Origin: an uncultured Prevotella sp.
GTDB taxonomy: Bacteria; Bacteroidota; Bacteroidia; Bacteroidales; Bacteroidaceae
DNA length: 53,743 nucleotides
Direction: 5' to 3'
Assembly (NCBI GenBank): GCA_934281565.1
Contig: CAKQXI010000004.1
Location: forward strand, 1 to 53,743
Positions 49,535 to 53,743 of this stretch are shown piece after piece. Position 1 is the stretch's first letter; each line of letters begins with the position of its first letter. The position numbers were made by a program, and so were the translations under genes. The notes beneath the pieces were generated by a model. The model made no database searches. It was not told the origin of the DNA and saw nothing but the letters and a program-made list of their open reading frames with translations.

Positions 49535-50482
49535 TTATTTTTCATTAATCTTATTTACCAGTTCATCAGGCTTGAAGTCTTCCATTTTGGAAAAGGCAAA
49601 CCATTTCTTGCCTAAGTCCTTGATGGATGCACCAACATGATATACTGTATCATCAATACAAAGGAAACGGTCGTGGGATTGGCGGAAAACAGAAACTTCT
49701 ATCGGAGGATACTGACTATTATGTCGGTCTATATCAAGACGGAGTTGTCGGCTTATTTGTTGGGTATAGATAACAGCGGATACATTCTTCTTTCGTTTAT
49801 CAAGCAAGGTCAAGACCGACTCATCCACATAATTATCTATCAAGATTATGCGTTGCTTGGCACTCTTTACCAATTCCGAGACAAAGGAATAAGCATCATA
49901 GATTTGATTATCGAAAAAGATGCCTTGCTTCTGCTGTACATTGCTCTCGTCCAAACGACGGAAGACTTCATCTATACGCCTATCCTGTTCTTCTTCGTGA
50001 GCTAAAATCTTTGCCTGCACCTTATTCGATTCCAATTGATTAAACTCTATTGTTTCCAAACGTTGGAATATAGCGGCATTATTTACCATGAAATGTCGCA
50101 TAGAAACAAATGCTCGCATAATACGGATGTTCACCTCTACTGCTATTGGTGATTTCAAGACTCCACTAAGCATTGCTACGCCTTGCTCCGTAAAAACATA
50201 AGGAAGATACTTTATATTACTTCCACGTCCCTCGTTCAAGGTCACAATTTGTGACCTTGAACATTCTTCCTTTGTCAATTGAAACCTAAAATCATCAGGA
50301 AAACGCTCATTATTACGTTTTACCGCCTGATTTAACACCTTAGTTTCCACCCCATACAGCTCTGCCAAATCACGGTCAAGCATTACTTGTTGTCCTCTGA
50401 TAACTCGTATCAGAGACTCCACTTTTGTTTCCACTGGTTCTTGCTGTCCATCAGCCTTTGCCACACCATTTTCTTTTACCAT
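49535..50482 (-). CDS. ORF6N domain protein with PLD-like C-terminus, 315 aa
   Basis: The ORF6N DNA-binding domain (about 20-125) is clear: IRGQQVMLDRDLAELYGVET, KRFPDDF-like NNERFPDDFRFQL, and YLPYVFTEQGVAMLSGVL. A coiled-coil linker follows. The C-terminal third reads like a phospholipase D-type domain (SAKQRIILIDNYVDESVL, then SHDRFLCIDDTVYHVGASI), with HxR in place of the usual HxK. Such proteins occur in phages and mobile regions; DNA binding is likely, catalysis uncertain. A 27-bp perfect palindrome lies in the coding sequence at 50235-50261. A decayed tandem copy lies upstream. Confidence 0.85.
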   Translation of the reverse strand: MVKENGVAKADGQQEPVETKVESLIRVIRGQQVMLDRDLAELYGVETKVLNQAVKRNNERFPDDFRFQLTKEECSRSQIVTLNEGRGSNIKYLPYVFTEQGVAMLSGVLKSPIAVEVNIRIMRAFVSMRHFMVNNAAIFQRLETIEFNQLESNKVQAKILAHEEEQDRRIDEVFRRLDESNVQQKQGIFFDNQIYDAYSFVSELVKSAKQRIILIDNYVDESVLTLLDKRKKNVSAVIYTQQISRQLRLDIDRHNSQYPPIEVSVFRQSHDRFLCIDDTVYHVGASIKDLGKKWFAFSKMEDFKPDELVNKINEK

Positions 50483-50509
50483 TTTCGCTTAATTATTAGA
50501 ATAATTCGA

Positions 50510-50517
50510 CAAAGGTA
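50510..50517 (-). promoter_or_regulatory. Promoter -7 element of the ORF6N gene
   Basis: CAAAGGTA on plus is TACCTTTG on the gene strand, 28 bp before the start codon. In the decayed upstream copy the same place reads TAGAGGTA, so that promoter has lost the consensus. Confidence 0.6.
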
Positions 50518-50574
50518 CAATTTATATTTGAAACATACAAGAATTTTGTAGATAATTGTTCTTCAAAAACACAA

Positions 50575-50730
50575 GGTTGTACCTCATACTTCCATAACCT
50601 CGTTTTAAGGTCGCAATTTGCGACCTTGAACATTCTTACTTTGCCATAGGCTACTTATTATCTGAATAATTCGATAGAGGTACAACTGATATTTGGAACA
50701 TACAAGGATTTCGGGGACTATTGTTCTTTC
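50575..50730 (-). pseudogene. Decayed partial duplicate of the ORF6N gene and its promoter
   Basis: 50649-50730 matches the promoter region 50486-50564 at most positions. 50575-50645 matches an internal part of the ORF6N gene (about 50210-50280): on the minus strand it reads ECSRSQIATLKRGYGSM, against ECSRSQIVTLNEGRGSN in the gene, with an in-frame stop just before. The start and N-terminal codons and all codons after this fragment are deleted. Confidence 0.75.
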
Positions 50731-50747
50731 TGATGTACTGTAAATTC

Positions 50748-50784
50748 AAAGGAGGGTATGCCATATTATGGCATACCCTCCTTT
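50748..50784 (-). terminator. Terminator of the lipoprotein gene
   Basis: A 17-bp perfect stem (50748-50764 with 50768-50784, arm AAAGGAGGGTATGCCAT) with a tiny loop, downstream of the lipoprotein stop codon on the minus strand. Confidence 0.8.
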
Positions 50785-50809
50785 AATATAAATGTAACAA
50801 ACTATTGGA

Positions 50810-51637
50810 CTATTCCCAAGTATACTTCTGTACATGAGTATATGTCTTTCCATCATACTTTTCTGTGACAGTACAACTAGAAACATAACCATCTTTTCCT
50901 GCAAATGTATAAGTGTAAGAATCAATTTCATCATCATATTGAACAGATGACAACAAATTCTTTGGTTGTTTGCCAAAGTAACCTAAGTTAAACAAAACGA
51001 AATCAGGCATGAGATCGTAGTAGATAGGAATTCCAAAATCAAGCGCAAAATAATTTACAACCAAACCTTTCGCTGTTGAATATGATGTATATTGGCAAGT
51101 ATAAGTTTCTGGTTTAGAATCACTTGAACCAGAATTTGAGTTGTATGTATAACTGTCTATATTCCCATCTTTCCAATTAATGGATATATTTTTATCATCA
51201 TAGCCATAGCGCTCGTATTTTTTTGATATACTTACAAGTTGCCCCTCTTTGTCATAGGAATATTTCATATTTCCAATTACTTCACCTTCATCGTTGGTTT
51301 CCACTCCTTCTGTTATCAACCCATTTTCTATAGTATATTTTGCAGTTATTCCTTCTACCCCATTATCATACTCTGTCATTTTAATTGTATTATTCTGATA
51401 GTCAAAAGTAACAACTTCATTCTGACCAGAAACAGAATAGGAATGGGACAATTTTATTATTCGCCCTTGTTCATCGTAAGTATAGTTGCTCATTTCTCCA
51501 TCTCTCCACTCTACAGATGTCAACTTCAATCCAGAAGCAACTCCACCATTGTTGTTGTCATCATCATTAGAACAAGCCGTCATTGTAAACATAGTAACAA
51601 CTAAGCCTAACAATCCAAATAAGATTTTCTTTTTCAT
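50810..51637 (-). CDS. DUF4595-like lipoprotein, 275 aa
   Basis: The signal peptide MKKKILFGLLGLVVTMFTMT ends at the lipobox TMTAC, followed by an acidic SNDDDNNNGG stretch of the kind that directs lipoproteins to the surface in Bacteroidetes. The body has repeated YD-like strands (MSNYTYDEQGRIIKLSHS, MKYSYDKEGQLVSISKKY), as in DUF4595/YD-repeat proteins. Function is unknown. The frame extends upstream to 51664, but the ATG at 51637 opens the signal peptide. It is transcribed alone and follows the large RNA candidate on the same strand. Confidence 0.82.
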   Translation of the reverse strand: MKKKILFGLLGLVVTMFTMTACSNDDDNNNGGVASGLKLTSVEWRDGEMSNYTYDEQGRIIKLSHSYSVSGQNEVVTFDYQNNTIKMTEYDNGVEGITAKYTIENGLITEGVETNDEGEVIGNMKYSYDKEGQLVSISKKYERYGYDDKNISINWKDGNIDSYTYNSNSGSSDSKPETYTCQYTSYSTAKGLVVNYFALDFGIPIYYDLMPDFVLFNLGYFGKQPKNLLSSVQYDDEIDSYTYTFAGKDGYVSSCTVTEKYDGKTYTHVQKYTWE

Positions 51638-51734
51638 ACTTAATTTATTTTTAACTGTGTCCATTTACTCCCATCGTGGACAATTATTATTGATACACTT
51701 CTATCTTGGGAGAAAGATAGTTACTTTTATATAC

Positions 51735-51742
51735 CAAAACTA
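51735..51742 (-). promoter_or_regulatory. Possible promoter -7 element of the lipoprotein gene
   Basis: CAAAACTA on plus is TAGTTTTG on the gene strand, 98 bp before the chosen start. A CTATCTT/AAGATAG hairpin (51702-51720) lies in the leader. Confidence 0.45.
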
Positions 51743-51829
51743 TACGAATGGTAAACAAAGATCAGACATTTTTTTCAAATTCTTCTCAATAACTCACCTA
51801 AATCCCAATCAGTAAGCAAAATAAATTAA

Positions 51830-52210
51830 ACATGAAAGCGTGGGATCTTACCCGTTGCTCGTCCCACGAATCGAGGCCTTCACAATGCCCTACACAGTTG
51901 AACGAGCAACATCGAAGCCCACGCCGATATGGATACACTACCCCTTTACTAATATTAGACATCTTGCAACAACAATATACCATACTAGTAAAAGGGGATG
52001 CGCAAATAAACACATCCCGAGGGCATCTACCGTTGCCATGTTCATGACCGTGTACGAAGTTTGTGAAGTTCCGATTCGTCAAGAACAAAGCGTCAAGTAA
52101 ACGCTCATAAATGTTACGATACCTTATCCCTCCCAATACCCGTCTCGGTTATGAATACACTTAAAAGCATCTCCTTAAACCTCGACACGGCGTGAGCGGA
52201 AACGGTATCT
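51830..52210 (-). ncRNA. Candidate structured RNA of unknown class, about 380 nt
   Basis: The region lacks a credible ORF but is full of matched stems: GCGTGGG (51838-51844) with CCCACGC (51918-51924), nested over GTTGCTCGT (51854-51862) with ACGAGCAAC (51902-51910); a 15-bp stem 51941-51955 with 51982-51997 (one bulge); GGGATG (51995-52000) with CATCCC (52013-52018); and GATACC (52119-52124) with GGTATC (52204-52209) closing a 5' domain that includes a stem with tandem G-A mismatches. A -7 element lies at 52216-52223. The 3' hairpin is followed by TTTCATGTTTAATTTATT on the RNA strand. The 3' hairpin arms and flanks resemble those of the RNA candidate at 15782-16050. I see no RNase P (GAGGAAAGTC), SRP or tmRNA signature. 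Confidence 0.65.
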
Positions 52211-52215
52211 GAATG

Positions 52216-52223
52216 CAAAGGTA
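52216..52223 (-). promoter_or_regulatory. Promoter -7 element of the large RNA candidate
   Basis: CAAAGGTA on plus is TACCTTTG on the RNA strand, just upstream of the predicted 5' domain. Confidence 0.55.
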
Positions 52224-52465
52224 ACAAAAAAACAAATAACTCGTATCGTTTTAGTGGATTTTTTTCTTGGAAATGGAAAATTATGGTTATTTGAGGCGGA
52301 TAAATGGCTAACTAAGCCTACTGGCAAGACTAAGACAGCATACTGTCGGAATAGCGGACAGCCTACTACATCTCATAAAAAGCCAGCAAACTAAAATGAT
52401 AATATATCTTTTGTAAAATGACGACATATCTTCGAGAGAAAATGAATATCCAAAAGGTATATCAC

Positions 52466-52660
52466 ACCTCACTCAACATATCATAACAAGCTAATATACA
52501 GCAGCTTAAACACTGTGAAGTATGCATGGTGACACCACACAAACACCACACACCTATAAGTGAGGTGTAGTGAGATGTGGGTGTGGTGTACAAGCCGACA
52601 CCACACCCACATAACTATTTATTATCCAACACATTACACGATTTTCGTGTGGTGTGAGAT
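52466..52660. repeat. Cluster of ACACCACAC/GTGTGGTGT repeats
   Basis: The region holds many forms of CACACCTCAC and ACACCACAC on one strand and GTGAGGTGTAGTGAG and GTGTGGTGT on the other. The strongest is a 13-bp perfect stem GTGGGTGTGGTGT (52577-52589) with ACACCACACCCAC (52598-52610) over an 8-nt loop. It lies downstream of the succinate dehydrogenase operon and has no ORF. The 52224-52465 part before it shows nothing I recognise. Confidence 0.6.
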
Positions 52661-52665
52661 ACATT

Positions 52666-52683
52666 TAGCAAATCTATTTGCTA
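52666..52683 (-). terminator. Hairpin after the succinate dehydrogenase operon
   Basis: TAGCAAAT and ATTTGCTA form an 8-bp perfect stem with a 2-nt gap, 9 bp from the stop codon of the FeS subunit gene. ACACGA/TCGTGT follows as a second small hairpin. Confidence 0.5.
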
Positions 52684-52691
52684 CGCACGAA

Positions 52692-53450
52692 TTAATCAGC
52701 CAACTTAGCTTTCAAGAACTCACGGTTCAAGCGAGCGATGTTAGCGATAGACTCGTTCTTAGGACATACAGCCTCGCAAGCACGAGTGTTAGTACAGTTA
52801 CCGAAGCCAAGCTCATCCATGCGTGCAATCATCTTCTTAGCACGGGCAGCAGCCTCTACACGACCCTGTGGGAGAAGTGCCAACTGGCTAACCTTAGAGC
52901 TAACAAAGAGCATTGCAGAGCCGTTCTTACAAGCAGCTACACAAGCACCGCAACCGATACATGTAGCGCAGTCCATAGCCTCGTCTGCATTCTCCTTAGG
53001 AATTAAGATGGCGTTGGCATCCTGAGCCTGACCAGTACGGATGCTGGTATAACCACCTGCCTGGATAATCTTGTCGAATGCTGAGCGGTCTACCATACAG
53101 TCCTTGATGATAGGGAAACCAGCAGAACGCCAAGGCTCTACGGTGATGACGTCGCCATCGTTGAAACGACGCATATAGAGCTGACAGGTTGTAGCACCAC
53201 GCTCTGTCTTGCCATGTGGAGTACCATTGATGTAGAGAGAGCACATACCGCAAATACCCTCACGGCAGTCGTGGTCGAACACAAATGGTTCCTGACCTGC
53301 CTCGATGAGCTCCTCATTCAAGATGTCAAGCATCTCAAGGAATGAGGTATCGTCTGGGATGTTCTTCATCTCGTGTGTATCGAAGTGACCCTGCTCATGA
53401 GGACCGTTCTGCTTCCAATACTTGATTGTGAAACTTATATTTTTTGCCAT
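52692..53450 (-). CDS. frdB: Succinate dehydrogenase/fumarate reductase iron-sulfur subunit, 252 aa
   Basis: This subunit passes electrons between the flavoprotein and the membrane quinone site; in Bacteroidales the complex works mainly as fumarate reductase in anaerobic respiration. The N-terminal plant-type ferredoxin domain has CREGICGMCSLYING and a later CQLYM for the [2Fe-2S] cluster. The C-terminal domain has CATCIGCGACVAACKNGSA and CTNTRACEAVCPKNES for the [4Fe-4S] and [3Fe-4S] clusters. Length is normal. It follows the flavoprotein gene by 15 bp in the usual C-A-B order of this phylum; the cytochrome subunit would lie outside the window. Confidence 0.95.
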   Translation of the reverse strand: MAKNISFTIKYWKQNGPHEQGHFDTHEMKNIPDDTSFLEMLDILNEELIEAGQEPFVFDHDCREGICGMCSLYINGTPHGKTERGATTCQLYMRRFNDGDVITVEPWRSAGFPIIKDCMVDRSAFDKIIQAGGYTSIRTGQAQDANAILIPKENADEAMDCATCIGCGACVAACKNGSAMLFVSSKVSQLALLPQGRVEAAARAKKMIARMDELGFGNCTNTRACEAVCPKNESIANIARLNREFLKAKLAD

Positions 53451-53465
53451 TTTCTTGTACGCTTA

Positions 53466-53743
53466 TTAGTTCTTGTAATTTCTTGTCTGTACCTTAATTG
53501 CCTCATACTCGAGAGGTTCCTTGATAAGCTCTGGTGCCTTGGTGTCGTCACCTTGGTACTCCCAGCAGCCTACGTAGAAGAAGTTCTCGTCGTCACGCTG
53601 TGCCTCACCCTCTGGAGTCTGGTATTCCTCACGGAAGTGACCACCGCAGCTCTCATTACGGTGCAAAGCATCGTAAGCGATCAACTCGCCCATCAAGATG
53701 AAGTCACGCAAGTGGATAGCCTTATCCAACTCTACGTTCAAGC
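53466..53743 (-). CDS. frdA: Succinate dehydrogenase/fumarate reductase flavoprotein subunit, C-terminal part
   Basis: Only the last 92 or so codons are in the window; the gene continues beyond base 53743, so the Met near the edge is not the start. The segment LRDFILMGELIAYDALHRNE followed by SCGGHFREEYQTPEGEAQRD is the C-terminal helical domain of the FrdA/SdhA flavoprotein, in which SCGGHFR is conserved. It ends 15 bp before the iron-sulfur subunit gene. Confidence 0.92.
   Translation of the reverse strand, partial: LNVELDKAIHLRDFILMGELIAYDALHRNESCGGHFREEYQTPEGEAQRDDENFFYVGCWEYQGDDTKAPELIKEPLEYEAIKVQTRNYKN

Noticed and set aside
51798..52136. 112-codon ORF on the minus strand
   Set aside because: It crosses all the stems of the RNA candidate, has atypical composition (many Cys and Arg) and no ribosome site.
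51830..52210. RNase P RNA, tmRNA or SRP RNA
   Set aside because: None of the signatures is present: no GAGGAAAGTC, no tRNA-like ends with CCA, no SRP Alu/helix 8 motifs.

Overview
The window looks like a chromosome segment from a gut-type Bacteroidales, most likely Prevotella/Segatella. Promoters are of the Bacteroidetes kind (TTTG near -33, TAnnTTTG near -7), Shine-Dalgarno signals are weak or absent, and the gene content fits: S46 dipeptidyl peptidase, two-gene lepB cluster, FprA flavodiiron protein, WbqC, DUF2851, OmpA and TPR/HTH lipoproteins, and a succinate dehydrogenase/fumarate reductase operon. No rRNA, tRNA, CRISPR array or intact insertion sequence was seen.

Layout. 1-2.1 kb: the decayed C-terminus of a Fic/AlbA_2-like protein, a small ORF, and the first of three AAA/DUF4143 ATPases. 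2.1-9.9 kb: a secreted S46 dipeptidyl peptidase, convergent with a small glycan-degradation cluster (GH2 enzyme, GH29 fucosidase, secreted beta-rich protein). 9.9-12 kb: a gene graveyard (PAP2, response-regulator and EamA fragments) into which the second DUF4143 ATPase reads. 12-17.8 kb: a 157-bp inverted-repeat element, a DEAD-box helicase with a structured leader, a LOG-family enzyme, a structured RNA candidate, and three small exported proteins. 17.9-35.6 kb: mostly core genes (fprA, sugar kinase, M16 peptidase, dapB-lepB-lepB-like-wbqC, thioesterase, DUF2851, dprA, dusB, ruvB-coaD-ybeY-add, a BASS transporter and a TPR/HTH membrane regulator). 35.8-37.8 kb: three small lipoproteins with duplicated promoter and signal-peptide modules. 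37.9-45.8 kb: S41 protease, topoisomerase IV B, acetyltransferase, then an OmpA/lipoprotein pair. 45.9-51.7 kb: an accessory stretch with a methyltransferase, HigBA toxin-antitoxin, the third DUF4143 ATPase, an ORF6N protein with a decayed tandem copy, and a DUF4595-like lipoprotein. 51.8-53.7 kb: a second large structured RNA candidate and the succinate dehydrogenase/fumarate reductase FeS and flavoprotein subunits, the latter cut by the window edge.

The most interesting patterns are these. (1) Each of the three DUF4143 ATPase genes has its own set of regularly spaced, mostly palindromic repeats at its promoter (spacing 40-41, 32 and 33 bp), different in sequence for each gene, which suggests dedicated operators or recognition sites. 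(2) Two unannotated, strongly folded RNAs (about 270 and 380 nt) share a 3' hairpin with GCGTGGG/CCCACGC arms; one contains two inverted copies of the same hairpin unit. (3) A dispersed short repeat supplies the stop codon of five different genes, three of which therefore end in Ser-Glu-Glu. (4) A 36-bp perfect inverted repeat flanks the S41 protease gene. (5) A signal peptidase homologue has lost its catalytic dyad. (6) A palindrome in the ORF6N gene is kept by compensating changes in its decayed copy.
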